Part shown: positions 26,685 to 35,306 of the stretch, in pieces
Numbering within the stretch: position 1 is the first letter of the stretch
Layout: each line of letters opens with the position of its first letter
Assembly: GCF_026229185.1 (NCBI RefSeq)
Contig: NZ_JAGGJA010000011.1
Location: forward strand, 91,309-155,308
Direction of reading: 5' to 3'
From: Fodinibius salsisoli
GTDB lineage: Bacteria; Bacteroidota; Rhodothermia; Balneolales; Balneolaceae
DNA length: 64,000 nt
The notes under the pieces: model-generated
Databases searched by the model: none
What the model was told of the DNA's origin: nothing
Seen by the model: only the letters and a program-made list of their open reading frames with translations
Program-made: the position numbers and the translations under genes

Positions 26685-29096
26685 TTATTCACACGCCGGA
26701 CATATCCTCCGCAGCATGGGGTCTGTGGGACAGGAATTGGCATCGGCTTCCAGCGCCTGGTCGACGGCTTCATCCCCGAATTTTTCACGCGCCTTGGCTT
26801 CCAATTCCGCTTTATCCTCTTCTACCGGATCGGTCTTCTTCGGGGTCCCGTTATCCGCGGATGATCCGGAAGCTCCGAATCCTTTACGCGATCCGCGCTT
26901 GTTGACCTTCTCTGTGTACTTCTCCCCTTTCACTACTTTGTCAATGAAGCAGTAATAGGTGGACTTCAGCTTTTTCTCCCACGCATAAAGATAGATCTCC
27001 TCCATGTTGTCGCGGAGCTGCTCGTCGATATACAACGACTTCGAAACCGCCTGGTCGATGGACTCCTGGAAGGCCGCCGCAATATCGACCTGTCGCTTGG
27101 GATGGATCTCGTAGGCCGTTTTATACAGCTGCTTGTCGATGATGCCATCCAGCTCGTCAATATGCTGCACCGAACCGTTATTAGCTTTGATCGTATCGGC
27201 CATCTCATCGCTCCACTGCCCTTGCTCTTCCAGATCCTCAATCAGCTGACGATTGATAACAATATGCTTCCCGGAAAGGGTATCACGCGAATAGAGATTG
27301 CTGAAGTAGCTGTCGATAGACGAGGTGGTTCCGGTGATGATGGAAATGGAGGCCGTCGGGGCAATGGCCAGCAACACAGCATTGCGTCTCGGCTCATAAT
27401 CGTACGGATTACCCTGCTCTTCCATCTCCTGGTAATGCTTGAAAGCTCCGCGCTCTTCGGCTAATTCTTGCGAGGTGCGATAAGCTACTTCACGCATAAA
27501 GGAACCCAGCTTTCGCGCAAGGATGACCGCCTCTTCCGAATCGTAGGCAATATCCAGGTCGATGAGCGCCTCGGCAAAGCCCATCATTCCGATACCCAAC
27601 GGACGCAGATCCATGGTGTTTCGTCGGGCAGCCTCCGAGGGATAGAAGTTCTTATCCAGGATATTATCGAGTCCACGGACCATCACTTCGAGTGTATCCT
27701 CCAGCTTATCCCAGTCGATGTCGTCCTGTGCTTCATTAACGTGCTTCGACAGATTCACCGACGCCAGCGTACAGACCGCCGTAGAATCCGGCCGGTTGGG
27801 AATAGAGATCTCCGTGCACAGGTTCGAACTGTTGATGACACTGTACTCGGGACACGGATTGTGACGGTTGTGCTCGTCTTTGAAAATCAACCACGGGTGA
27901 CCGGTTTTCGCCAGCTTAAAGAGGTATTTCTTAAAGAAGTTCTGGCTGTCCAGCTTTTTGAACTGCTCCAGCTCCCCGGCCTCAGCCTGCTCAATACGTT
28001 TCTCATACTTCTTCCTGAAGTCATCTCCAATTGCATCCACCAATTCTCCACAAACTCCGGGATCAAAAAGGTAAATGGGTTCTCCCTCCTTGATCCGGCG
28101 CATCATCTCGTCCGGCATCCAGAGCTTGGTGTTGAGCGAAGGCGTTCGGAAGTAGGCATTGCCTGTGGTTTCGCGCAAGTCCATGAAGCCGTCGATATCC
28201 AGATGCCACGGCTGCATGGAGATCACCTGCGAACTGCGGCGACGCCCCCCCTGCTGGATCGAATTCACCAGCGTATCAAAGATCTTGATGAACGGTATAG
28301 CGCCCGAAGACGGAGCGTTCAACGATTCAATATTTGAACCTGTCGCCCGGATACGAGTGACATCCGTACCCACACCGCCTGCATACTTCGCCAGGAAAGC
28401 TGTTTCGCGGGCCTTGTCCATAATCGAATCCAGCGAGTCGTCAACCACGCTCACGTAGCAGGAAGAATACTGCGAGGTGACCGTACCCGAGTTAAAGAGC
28501 GTGGGCGTGGAGTGCAGGTATTCCAGCTTCGAAAGCTTATTGTATATCTTGACGATCTCTTCATTGGAATTGCCGATGCCCATAGCCACCCGCATAAAAA
28601 ACCACTGCGGCTTTTCGATTACCTGCTGGTCACGATTCTTCATCAGGTAACGGTCGTTGAGGGTCGTCAAGCCAAAGTAGCCCAGCAGTCCGTCGCGCTC
28701 AAAATTGAGAGACTCAGCCAGCAAATCTAAATCAAACTCCTTCAGTCGCTCATCCAGCAATTCCTGTTCAAAAGCCTGCTCAAGGAAATCATGAAAATCA
28801 TCCAGTCGCCGGTCAATTCCTTTGTTAATGAGCTTCAACAGCTGACGGGTGGCCAGCGTATCGTAGACCGGATGTTTGGGGATCAGCTGCTCGATAGCTT
28901 TGAGGACCAGTCGGTCAAGTTCTTCTGTGGTCACTCGTTCCGGGACTTTCAGATCCAGCTCTTTCATAATCAGGAAGACAAGTTCGTAGTCGTCCTCCAC
29001 TTCCAGTCCCTGGATGATTTCAAAAATGGCGTTGATAATTTGTTGGGTTCGGAAGGGTTCTTCCGTGCCGTCGCGTTTTATGACTGTTCGTTTCAT
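26685..29096 (-). CDS. nrdA: Class I ribonucleotide reductase, large (alpha) subunit
   Basis: Catalytic subunit that reduces ribonucleoside diphosphates. An ATP-cone (KRDGTEEPFRTQQIINAIFE) opens the chain and would carry dATP control. Active-site parts: TPTLFNSGT with SSCYVSVVDDSLD (first redox Cys), NLCTEISIPN (thiyl-radical Cys), AVCTLASVNLSKHV (second redox Cys), and MDLRPLGIGMMGFAEAL. The C-terminus ends in RRICPACE, the swinging redox Cys pair. 803 residues is normal. It lies 146 bases behind nrdB. The partner NrdB has class Ic features, so this should be the class Ic alpha chain. Confidence 0.95.
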   Translation of the reverse strand: MKRTVIKRDGTEEPFRTQQIINAIFEIIQGLEVEDDYELVFLIMKELDLKVPERVTTEELDRLVLKAIEQLIPKHPVYDTLATRQLLKLINKGIDRRLDDFHDFLEQAFEQELLDERLKEFDLDLLAESLNFERDGLLGYFGLTTLNDRYLMKNRDQQVIEKPQWFFMRVAMGIGNSNEEIVKIYNKLSKLEYLHSTPTLFNSGTVTSQYSSCYVSVVDDSLDSIMDKARETAFLAKYAGGVGTDVTRIRATGSNIESLNAPSSGAIPFIKIFDTLVNSIQQGGRRRSSQVISMQPWHLDIDGFMDLRETTGNAYFRTPSLNTKLWMPDEMMRRIKEGEPIYLFDPGVCGELVDAIGDDFRKKYEKRIEQAEAGELEQFKKLDSQNFFKKYLFKLAKTGHPWLIFKDEHNRHNPCPEYSVINSSNLCTEISIPNRPDSTAVCTLASVNLSKHVNEAQDDIDWDKLEDTLEVMVRGLDNILDKNFYPSEAARRNTMDLRPLGIGMMGFAEALIDLDIAYDSEEAVILARKLGSFMREVAYRTSQELAEERGAFKHYQEMEEQGNPYDYEPRRNAVLLAIAPTASISIITGTTSSIDSYFSNLYSRDTLSGKHIVINRQLIEDLEEQGQWSDEMADTIKANNGSVQHIDELDGIIDKQLYKTAYEIHPKRQVDIAAAFQESIDQAVSKSLYIDEQLRDNMEEIYLYAWEKKLKSTYYCFIDKVVKGEKYTEKVNKRGSRKGFGASGSSADNGTPKKTDPVEEDKAELEAKAREKFGDEAVDQALEADANSCPTDPMLRRICPACE

Positions 29097-29162
29097 AGTT
29101 ATAAGGGTTTGTTATTATATTTTCCGGATGACTCTATTTTCCCGAACCATCGGGACTCCGCT

Positions 29163-29227
29163 GCGCTCAATATGACATCATCCTGAGCGCAATTCCGACG
29201 TGGGCGGAATGTAGTCGAAGGGTGACT
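29163..29227. repeat. Small intergenic repeat between nrdB and nrdA
   Basis: Two inverted repeats, GCGCTCA/TGAGCGC (29163-29169 with 29184-29190) and ATTCCG/CGGAAT (29192-29197 with 29205-29210), followed by GTAGTCGAAGGGTGA. The CCTGAGCGC...GTCGAAGGG wording is of the type often seen in dispersed intergenic repeats of Bacteroidota. No T-tract, so not an obvious terminator. Confidence 0.5.
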
Positions 29228-29242
29228 TGGGGTGATTGTGTA

Positions 29243-30229
29243 TCAATAATTAGTGTATTCGGTGGAAGATACTTCGAAGAAGTTGATCAGCTTCTTGACG
29301 TCTTCTTTCTGCAGGAAACGCAGCGGATTCTCGTTAATATGGAACTCCTGCTCAAAACCCAGCTCCTGTAGCCTCCGGTCGGTGATGTACTTCAGGTAGC
29401 GCTCCAATTCTCCATAAGAGATGCCCAGAATAGTACGATCACCGAATTTGTGCTTCACGTACTCGATCTCCAGTGCCGTGCCTTCCAGGATCACGTCGCG
29501 GATTTCCTGCACGTACTCCTGGTCTTCCACAATCTCTGGATTTTCATCCAGCATGATAAGGATGGCCTCGATGCCGTTCTGCAGATGCAGCGACTCGTCG
29601 ATCAGTACCAGCTCCACCCCGGAAACAACGTTCTTCATCTTGGCCATATCCTTGAGAGCAAAAAAGTGTGCAAAAGAGGAATAGAAGAAAATGCCCTCCA
29701 GGATAATATTGTTAAGCAGGATAGCCCGCAGGATTTGTTTCTGTCCCTCGAGCGAGTTCGGATCAATCCGCCCGTAGCTGATCTTGTCGATTTCATCCAC
29801 GATGAGCGACTGCTTTTTGCGCAGGATGGGATCGTCAAAGGCTACATCGTACATCTTCTCCCGGTCCATACCGAACGACTGCAATACAATTTCGAAGAAA
29901 TCGCTGTGGATGTTCTCCATAAACAGCTGCGTGCTGAAGCTCATCTTGGCATGGGGATCGGTAAGCAGTGGGAAGAAGGAATTAACCAGCACATTCTGCA
30001 CCAGCAATTCCGACGAACAAAAGTAGCCGACGGCGGTATCAAACAGATCTTTCTCATCCTCCGAGAGCGTGTGGTAGTCCAGCGCATCCTGCTGGATATT
30101 CAGCTCCTCCGGGAACCAAACAGCCTTCTTCTGCTTTTCATACAATTCTTTAAAAATGGGATATGAGGGATCCTCACTCAGTTTAATATTATCACGTACA
30201 GAGGTGCGTCCAATGAGTTTATGGGGCAT
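29243..30229 (-). CDS. nrdB: Class Ic-like ribonucleotide reductase, small (beta) subunit
   Basis: Ferritin-like R2 fold, 328 residues. Metal ligands by motif: E74 (CSSELL), E105 and H108 (MENIHSDFF), E178 (ILEGIFFY), E212 and H215 (IDESLH). The radical tyrosine position, seven residues after E105, is Phe112. The first ligand is Glu, not Asp. Both replacements, and the 31/73/34-residue ligand spacing, match Chlamydia trachomatis R2 (class Ic, Mn(IV)/Fe(III) cofactor) better than E. coli NrdB. So it likely needs manganese plus iron and no tyrosyl radical. It follows metE by 88 bases on the same strand and precedes nrdA. Confidence 0.93.
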   Translation of the reverse strand: MPHKLIGRTSVRDNIKLSEDPSYPIFKELYEKQKKAVWFPEELNIQQDALDYHTLSEDEKDLFDTAVGYFCSSELLVQNVLVNSFFPLLTDPHAKMSFSTQLFMENIHSDFFEIVLQSFGMDREKMYDVAFDDPILRKKQSLIVDEIDKISYGRIDPNSLEGQKQILRAILLNNIILEGIFFYSSFAHFFALKDMAKMKNVVSGVELVLIDESLHLQNGIEAILIMLDENPEIVEDQEYVQEIRDVILEGTALEIEYVKHKFGDRTILGISYGELERYLKYITDRRLQELGFEQEFHINENPLRFLQKEDVKKLINFFEVSSTEYTNY

Positions 30230-30292
30230 AGTGTAATTATTTAGAGATTATATATGAAATTTCTATAGAGATGATTAATCAAATCGACAGAT

Positions 30293-30310
30293 TATTGGGA
30301 ATTCCCAATA
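30293..30310. promoter_or_regulatory. 18-base perfect palindrome between metE and nrdB
   Basis: TATTGGGAATTCCCAATA has no loop, so it looks more like a protein-binding site than a terminator. It does not match the NrdR box consensus as I know it. It lies 64 bases upstream of the nrdB start and could be an internal operator. Confidence 0.45.
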
Positions 30311-30317
30311 TTTGGAT

Positions 30318-32669
30318 TTATTTATTATGAGAGACTTCCATCTCAACCCTTTCCCTCATCTGTCGGGCTGCTTTGACCATATTTTCTAAGGATGGCAGCG
30401 TCTCCTCCCAACCGCGGGTTTTGAGTCCACAGTCTGGATTAACCCACAGTTGCTCCGGCGGAAGCACATCCACAGCCTTTTCCAGCAGATTGACCATTTC
30501 CTCGGTCGACGGCACGCGGGGCGAGTGAATATCATAGACCCCCGGACCGATTTCGTTGGGATAATCGAACTCCACAAAGGCATCCAGCAGCTCCATCTGA
30601 GAGCGCGAGGTCTCCATGGAGATCACATCAGCATCCAGGCGGGCAATATGCTCGATTACATCATTGAACTCCGAATAGCACATATGGGTATGGATCTGGG
30701 TTTGATCATCCACCACCGTTGAAGCAATTCGGAAGGCATCCACGGCCCAATCCAGGTAGTGAGTCCAATCGTTCCGGCGCAACGGAAGTCCCTCGCGAAA
30801 GGCCGGCTCGTCAATCTGGATGGCCTGAATGCCCGCCGCTTCCAGATCAGCCACTTCATCGCGGATAGCCAGCGCAATCTGTTTCGCGGTTTCGGAGCGC
30901 GACTGATCATCCCGGGGAAAGGACCACTGCAGGATGGTTACCGGACCCGTAAGCATCCCCTTCACCGGCTTTTCGGTCTGCGATTGCGCATACGAAGACC
31001 ACTTGACGGTCATAGGATCCGGCCGATGCACATCGCCATAAATGATGGGCGGCTTTACACCACGGGTGCCGTAGCTCTGCACCCAGCCGTTGCGGGTAAA
31101 GGCAAAACCGGCAAGCTGCTCTCCAAAATATTCGACCATATCATTGCGCTCAAATTCGCCATGCACCAACAGATCCAGACCGATTTCTTCCTGCTTTTCG
31201 ATGAGATCAGCCGTGGCTTCTTTGAGCTTCTGCTCGTATTCCTCTTTCGATAGCTCGCCCTTCCGATAGTCGGCTCGCCACTGACGTACTTTTTTTGTCT
31301 GAGGAAAGGAGCCGATGGTGGTAGTCGGAAAGAGCTCCGGCAAATCGATATGCTCCTGTTGGATTTTCTTACGTTCGAGGTAGGGGTTATCCCGATGCAG
31401 GATATCCTCATCTAAGTTGTCCATGCGCTGCTGCACTTCGGGATGGTGCACTAAAGTCGACTCCCCTTTGTCGGAAATATCTGCCTGATGTTCTTCTACT
31501 TGCTGGCGCTCCTTAGCTGTTAAATCATCTTTTGCCAACTTCTTCAACAGTGACAGTTCTTCCAGTTTTTGATTGGCAAAGGCCATCCAGCGTTTTATAT
31601 CGGTCGGAAGGGCCGTCTCGTCCGTCTCCTGTTCCAGATCCACCGGACAGTGCAGCAACGAGCTCGAAGGTGCTATAAGTACCTGCTCCTCACCAATGGC
31701 TTCAGCGGCCTGTTTTACAACCTCAACTGCTTGCTCAAGGTCCGCTTTCCAAATATTACGTCCGTCGATTAGTCCAAGGGAGAGTTTGGTTTCTTCATCC
31801 AGATGCTCCAGCACCTTATCCAGCTGACCGGGTGCTTCCACCAGATCGATATGGAGGCCTTCCACTGACAAGTCACACGCCAACCCAGTATTCTTGTCCA
31901 GTCCTTCGAAATAAGTCGTCAGCAGCAGTTCCAGTCCCTCCCGGTCTTCTGCAAGCTTCTCATAAGCCCTCTGATAAGCGACCTGGGCTTTTTCATCCAG
32001 ATCAAGACAAAGGAAAGGCTCTTCAATCTGCACCCATTCTACGCCCATCTGCTCGAGCTCTGATAGTATTTCCTGATACACCGAAAGCAATTCATCCAGC
32101 AGATCCAGGCGATGAAACTCTTCCGACTCATCCTTTTCTTTGCCCAGCAACAGGAAGCTTACTGGTCCAATAAGCGTAGGTTTGGTAATCACACCCACTG
32201 ATTTTGCCTCCTCATATTCATCAAAAACCTTTGATGAGAGGCATTCGAAGGTCTGCCCGGCCGAAAACTCCGGCACAATATAGTGGTAATTGGTATTGAA
32301 CCACTTGGTCATTTCCATAGCCGGGATGTCGTGCTCATCATCCTGCACGCCACGTGCCATAGCAAAATAGGTGTCAATAGGATAGCTGTGGGTGCCGTCG
32401 TTTTCTTCCTGGAACAGTTCCTGGTAGCGATCGGGAATCGCTCCGACCAGCATAGCCGTATCAAGCACCTGGTCATAAAGGGAAAAGTCGTTTGAGGGTA
32501 CTAAATTGATTCCAGCTTCTTTCTGTTTAGTCCAGTGCATCACCCGAAGGGCTTCGCTGGAGGCTACCAGCTCTGATTTATCGATCTCGTCTTTCCAGTA
32601 CGATTCGACAAGTTTTTTGAGGTCTCTTTGGATACCTATCCGCGGATATCCGAGATTGTGAGTAAGCAT
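30318..32669 (-). CDS. metE: Cobalamin-independent methionine synthase
   Basis: Transfers the methyl group from 5-methyltetrahydropteroyltri-L-glutamate to homocysteine with a zinc site. Start MLTHNLGYPRIGIQRDLKK is typical. The C-terminal catalytic barrel has FPTTTIGSFPQTKKVRQWR, the ligands His/Cys in IHTHMCYSEF, and Cys in WVNPDCGLKTRGWEE. 783 residues is standard for the two-barrel enzyme. A cobalamin riboswitch lies upstream on the same strand, so expression should fall when B12 is available and MetH can be used. Confidence 0.97.
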   Translation of the reverse strand: MLTHNLGYPRIGIQRDLKKLVESYWKDEIDKSELVASSEALRVMHWTKQKEAGINLVPSNDFSLYDQVLDTAMLVGAIPDRYQELFQEENDGTHSYPIDTYFAMARGVQDDEHDIPAMEMTKWFNTNYHYIVPEFSAGQTFECLSSKVFDEYEEAKSVGVITKPTLIGPVSFLLLGKEKDESEEFHRLDLLDELLSVYQEILSELEQMGVEWVQIEEPFLCLDLDEKAQVAYQRAYEKLAEDREGLELLLTTYFEGLDKNTGLACDLSVEGLHIDLVEAPGQLDKVLEHLDEETKLSLGLIDGRNIWKADLEQAVEVVKQAAEAIGEEQVLIAPSSSLLHCPVDLEQETDETALPTDIKRWMAFANQKLEELSLLKKLAKDDLTAKERQQVEEHQADISDKGESTLVHHPEVQQRMDNLDEDILHRDNPYLERKKIQQEHIDLPELFPTTTIGSFPQTKKVRQWRADYRKGELSKEEYEQKLKEATADLIEKQEEIGLDLLVHGEFERNDMVEYFGEQLAGFAFTRNGWVQSYGTRGVKPPIIYGDVHRPDPMTVKWSSYAQSQTEKPVKGMLTGPVTILQWSFPRDDQSRSETAKQIALAIRDEVADLEAAGIQAIQIDEPAFREGLPLRRNDWTHYLDWAVDAFRIASTVVDDQTQIHTHMCYSEFNDVIEHIARLDADVISMETSRSQMELLDAFVEFDYPNEIGPGVYDIHSPRVPSTEEMVNLLEKAVDVLPPEQLWVNPDCGLKTRGWEETLPSLENMVKAARQMRERVEMEVSHNK

Positions 32670-32680
32670 AAGTACATTCT

Positions 32681-32779
32681 GTTTTAGCTATAATTATGAG
32701 GAAGGGATGCTAAAACATTGAAGAAGGCAGGGATAGAGATGCTCATATGATCAATAAACCAATGCAACCTGTCTGCCTT
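32681..32779 (-). promoter_or_regulatory. metE leader with inverted repeats (possible expression platform)
   Basis: Between the riboswitch aptamer and metE are two exact inverted repeats: GTTTTAGC/GCTAAAAC (32681-32688 with 32709-32716), just before the start codon, and AAGGCAG/CTGCCTT (32724-32730 with 32773-32779). They could form alternative structures controlling translation initiation; no T-tract suggests a terminator. Confidence 0.45.
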
Positions 32780-32821
32780 TCAACAACACCTTAACTCCCG
32801 AAGGCCTCGTTTACTCGACTT

Positions 32822-33003
32822 AAAGGCAGGTCTCCTGGCTTACCGACAGACTCTTTTGACCTTCCCGCCTCGTTTGGGGCTGAGGCAGTGGTTATTCAAA
32901 AGATAAATCGGCTTACAGTTGCGGGAACAGCTCCGGATTTCCATCCTACGCATAAAGCTTCGGAGGATAGGCACCGGATTCCCTTTTCACCCCACACTAA
33001 ACT
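32822..33003 (-). ncRNA. Cobalamin (adenosylcobalamin-type) riboswitch upstream of metE
   Basis: On the minus strand the conserved parts occur in order: GGGGTGAAAAGGGAA (32993-32979) with CCGGTGCC next, a GC-rich middle with GAGCTGTTCCCGCAACTG, the B12-box-like CCACTGCCTC (~32892-32883), and the canonical 3' end AAGCCAGGAGACCTGCC (32841-32825). This is the classic cobalamin aptamer. It reads into metE about 150 bases downstream and, with no terminator seen before nrdB, perhaps into nrdB-nrdA too. Confidence 0.95.
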
Positions 33004-33197
33004 TTAGTGCGGGGCACCTTTAAATCTTACTTTCAAGAAAACAGCTTAGGCGTTCATTGTCAACGATTACTTTTCCACATTTTACCGGAGTTGTCAACAA
33101 TTTGGAATCTTTTCCTTGTCTGCCCCAAGCCTTTGGAATTCATCGTTCCAAAAATGGAACAGGAATTACTTTTACTATTGCCAATGATTTTTCTACC

Positions 33198-33221
33198 ACC
33201 TTTTGGCTTGACCCAAAAGGT
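33198..33221. repeat. Hairpin repeat, copy 1
   Basis: ACCTTTTGG (33198-33206) pairs with CCAAAAGGT (33213-33221) around loop CTTGAC. Same design as the hairpins at 33589 and 34209. Confidence 0.7.
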
Positions 33222-33226
33222 TCCTA

Positions 33227-33388
33227 AAAGGTCAAGAAGAATTTAACTCCTCGGTACTGGCAACCTCTACTGCCGCTGATCAAGGTTTGGCTGCAGTACC
33301 TCGTCTAACAGAAATTCTTCCGGTAGGTCTAGTCACTTTTAATAGAAAGAAAAAAAATAGAGAAATAGCTTTTTCCTCCGGCCTTAGG
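33227..33388 (+). repeat. Diverged direct repeat, copy A
   Basis: Colinear with copy B at 33905-34063. Shared anchors in the same order and spacing: AAAAGGTCAAGAAGAATTTA, then TTCTTCCGGTAGGTCT, CACTTTTAATAGAAA, and CCTCCGGCCTTAG. Distance from first to last anchor differs by only about 3 bases between copies. Confidence 0.65.
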
Positions 33389-33588
33389 GTTGTGAAGGTG
33401 TTGGGTTGCCGGGGAGCAACGAGGAGTAGAAAGAATGGTTGTTTGAATCCCGGTATGCACCCGGAGAATCCATCAGCCGGTGAGTTTTTGGGTTACTTTT
33501 TTGCTCATTCAAAAATAGTAATAAGAAAACTGAGGCATCCCCTTGGCTTAGCTATTTACAATTTATTAAGGCCATTACTGTATCTTTA

Positions 33589-33612
33589 CCACTTTTGTGT
33601 CGACAAAAGTGG
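33589..33612. repeat. Hairpin repeat, copy 2
   Basis: CCACTTTTGT (33589-33598) pairs perfectly with ACAAAAGTGG (33603-33612) around GTCG. Confidence 0.7.
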
Positions 33613-33904
33613 AGCAAAAACGACCGACTGAAAATGCTGTAAACGCTGTATCCTTTGGGTGGAATAATTTTGATGGTCCGTTACATACAGAATCTATGTC
33701 ATAGGTACTTACCGGCACAAAATTATTCTGACCACCCTCGGTTCCGCACAGCATTCATTATGTCGGCGGTATGAGTGCCTTGTTTTTAGTACAATTTCTT
33801 GGCCTCTGCTCATGCTTCTTAGCCTGCCCCACAGAATCCTCAGAGGGCCACGAAGTGGCATTCTCAGGGCTGGCCATGTTTAGGATTACCAGCTCTGCTG
33901 AAAG

Positions 33905-34063
33905 AAAAGGTCAAGAATAATTTAATCCCTGGTACAGAAAGACTAAACGGTCGCTAATCATCTTTTTAGGCCTTACCCCGTAAACAAAATTTCTTCCCAG
34001 TAGATCTTTTCGCTTTTAACAAAAATCACAACCTGTAGAAGCTCCTTTACCTCCAGCCTTAGA
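33905..34063 (+). repeat. Diverged direct repeat, copy B
   Basis: Second copy of the unit at 33227: AAAAGGTCAAGAATAATTTA, TTCTTCCCAGTAGATCT, CGCTTTTAACAAAAA and CCTCCAGCCTTAG in the same order. Confidence 0.65.
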
Positions 34064-34208
34064 ATCCTCAACTTCCTGGATAGGTGAAGCGAAGGCGAAG
34101 GATAACAAATAATTTCCTGTCTGAGGACCAGCGGTCCGAGCTAAATTATTTGCCGAAGCCACAGCAGAACCTGGAAAGCAGAGGATTCTTCAGCCTTGAT
34201 CTTTTACC

Positions 34209-34234
34209 GGTCTTTTGGATCAAGCCAAAAGACC
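34209..34234. repeat. Hairpin repeat, copy 3
   Basis: GGTCTTTTGG (34209-34218) pairs perfectly with CCAAAAGACC (34225-34234) around ATCAAG. Its loop is close to the reverse complement of the loop of copy 1, so it is likely inserted in opposite orientation. Confidence 0.7.
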
Positions 34235-34530
34235 ACCATAAAACAAAAAGCTTGATCCCTTATCCTCTTGACCTCCATCCGTAATAAGTACAGGCTACGC
34301 TCCTTATATGCATAACCAAAAAGTCATATTAATGACCTTTAACTTCTCCCTACTATGTTAAGGAGTGCAATCAGTAAGGTCAGGCAGTTTTATCCTACTG
34401 TATGCTTCTCCATATAAAGGATACCAGCGCCTGTATCGCCTTGCAAAATTAGATATTGAATGGCTACGCGAATATGCGTATGGTTAATAACGTAAAATGT
34501 TTTCCTTCTGCGGAATGATCACAATCATAA

Positions 34531-35196
34531 ATGATAAACATGAATCGACACATTATGAGTATCTCAAAAAAATTATTAGCAGTCGCCGCTGTCATTGGAA
34601 TGATGCTGGGTGGTATCACAACTGCCTCGGCACAAGAAAGCGAAGAATGGGTATCACTCTTTGACGGCCAGACGCTTAACCACTGGCAAGCCAGCGAAAA
34701 TCCGGAGACGTTTTCGGTGGTTGATGGACAGATTAAGGTTGACGGTCCCCGTGCCCACCTGTTCTACGAGGGCGCTGTTGAAAACCATGACTTTACGAAC
34801 TTCGAATTCAAGGCGGATGTTAAGACCACAGAAGGTTCCAACTCAGGTATCTATTTCCACACGGAATACCAGGAAGAAGGCTGGCCGGAAAAAGGATACG
34901 AAGTGCAGGTCAATAATACGCACGATGATCCCCGTAAAACGGCCAGTCTCTACGCTATTAAGGATATCATGAACGATGCCCCGGTTGAAGATGAGGAATG
35001 GTTTACGATGTACATTAAGGTGCAGGACGACGATATCACTATCAAGGTAAATGGCGATACGATGGTGGAATATACTGAGCCAGCCGATGTGGATCGTGAA
35101 GGACGTGTACTTGACAGTGGTACTTTTGCCCTGCAGGGTCACGATCCGGAGAGCGTAGTTTACTATAAGAACATCAAAGTACGTTCATTGGATTAA
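34531..35196 (+). CDS. Secreted DUF1080 (3-keto-disaccharide hydrolase fold) protein
   Basis: 221 residues with a Sec signal peptide (SISKKLLAVAAVIGMMLGG to TASAQ). The mature part is one DUF1080 concanavalin-like domain: EEWVSLFDGQTLNHWQA, EFKADVKTTEGSNSGIYFHT, GYEVQVNN, and VVYYKNIKVRSL at the end. Characterised relatives cleave 3-keto-glycosides, so carbohydrate processing in the periplasm is likely. Three ATGs are possible (34531, 34540, 34555); the last gives the tidiest signal peptide. Single gene. Confidence 0.9.
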   Translation: MINMNRHIMSISKKLLAVAAVIGMMLGGITTASAQESEEWVSLFDGQTLNHWQASENPETFSVVDGQIKVDGPRAHLFYEGAVENHDFTNFEFKADVKTTEGSNSGIYFHTEYQEEGWPEKGYEVQVNNTHDDPRKTASLYAIKDIMNDAPVEDEEWFTMYIKVQDDDITIKVNGDTMVEYTEPADVDREGRVLDSGTFALQGHDPESVVYYKNIKVRSLD

Positions 35197-35241
35197 CAGG
35201 CCCGACTTAATAGAAAGTCTCATTAAATACTTTCGCAATTA

Positions 35242-35297
35242 TCATCGGATGAGTGATCGTCTCAGCCTTATGAAAAGCCTACTCACTCATCCGATGA
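35242..35297. repeat. Inverted repeat with the ACTCATCCGATG motif (copy 2), possible bidirectional terminator
   Basis: TCATCGGATGAGTGA (35242-35256) pairs perfectly with TCACTCATCCGATGA (35283-35297), 26 bases apart, between two convergent genes. The motif is the same as at 21878-21940. Confidence 0.75.
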
Positions 35298-35306
35298 CTC
35301 TTTATA

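Larger units (their letters stand above)
33004..34530. repeat. 1.5-kb gene-free, repeat-rich region
   Basis: No frame here looks like a real protein: the open stretches are low-complexity and carry no family motif. Instead there are three TTTTGG/CCAAAA-type hairpins and two diverged direct repeats, listed separately, plus an imperfect inverted repeat around 33657-33737 (GTGGAATAATTTTG against CAAAATTATTCTGACCAC). It is probably an accumulation of dispersed intergenic repeats; no transposase is visible. Confidence 0.55.

Noticed and set aside
27468..28337. Open frame of 289 codons on the plus strand inside nrdA
   Set aside because: It is the antisense shadow of a strongly conserved gene; its translation has no motif and mirrors nrdA codon bias.
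29450..30166. Open frame of 238 codons on the plus strand inside nrdB
   Set aside because: Antisense of conserved nrdB, with no family motif.
33007..33631. Two short open frames (79 and 114 codons) downstream of the riboswitch
   Set aside because: Odd composition, no ribosome-binding signal, and they overlap repeats and the riboswitch 5' end.
34084..34284. 66-codon open frame
   Set aside because: Lies in repeat sequence and covers a hairpin; no protein-like pattern.
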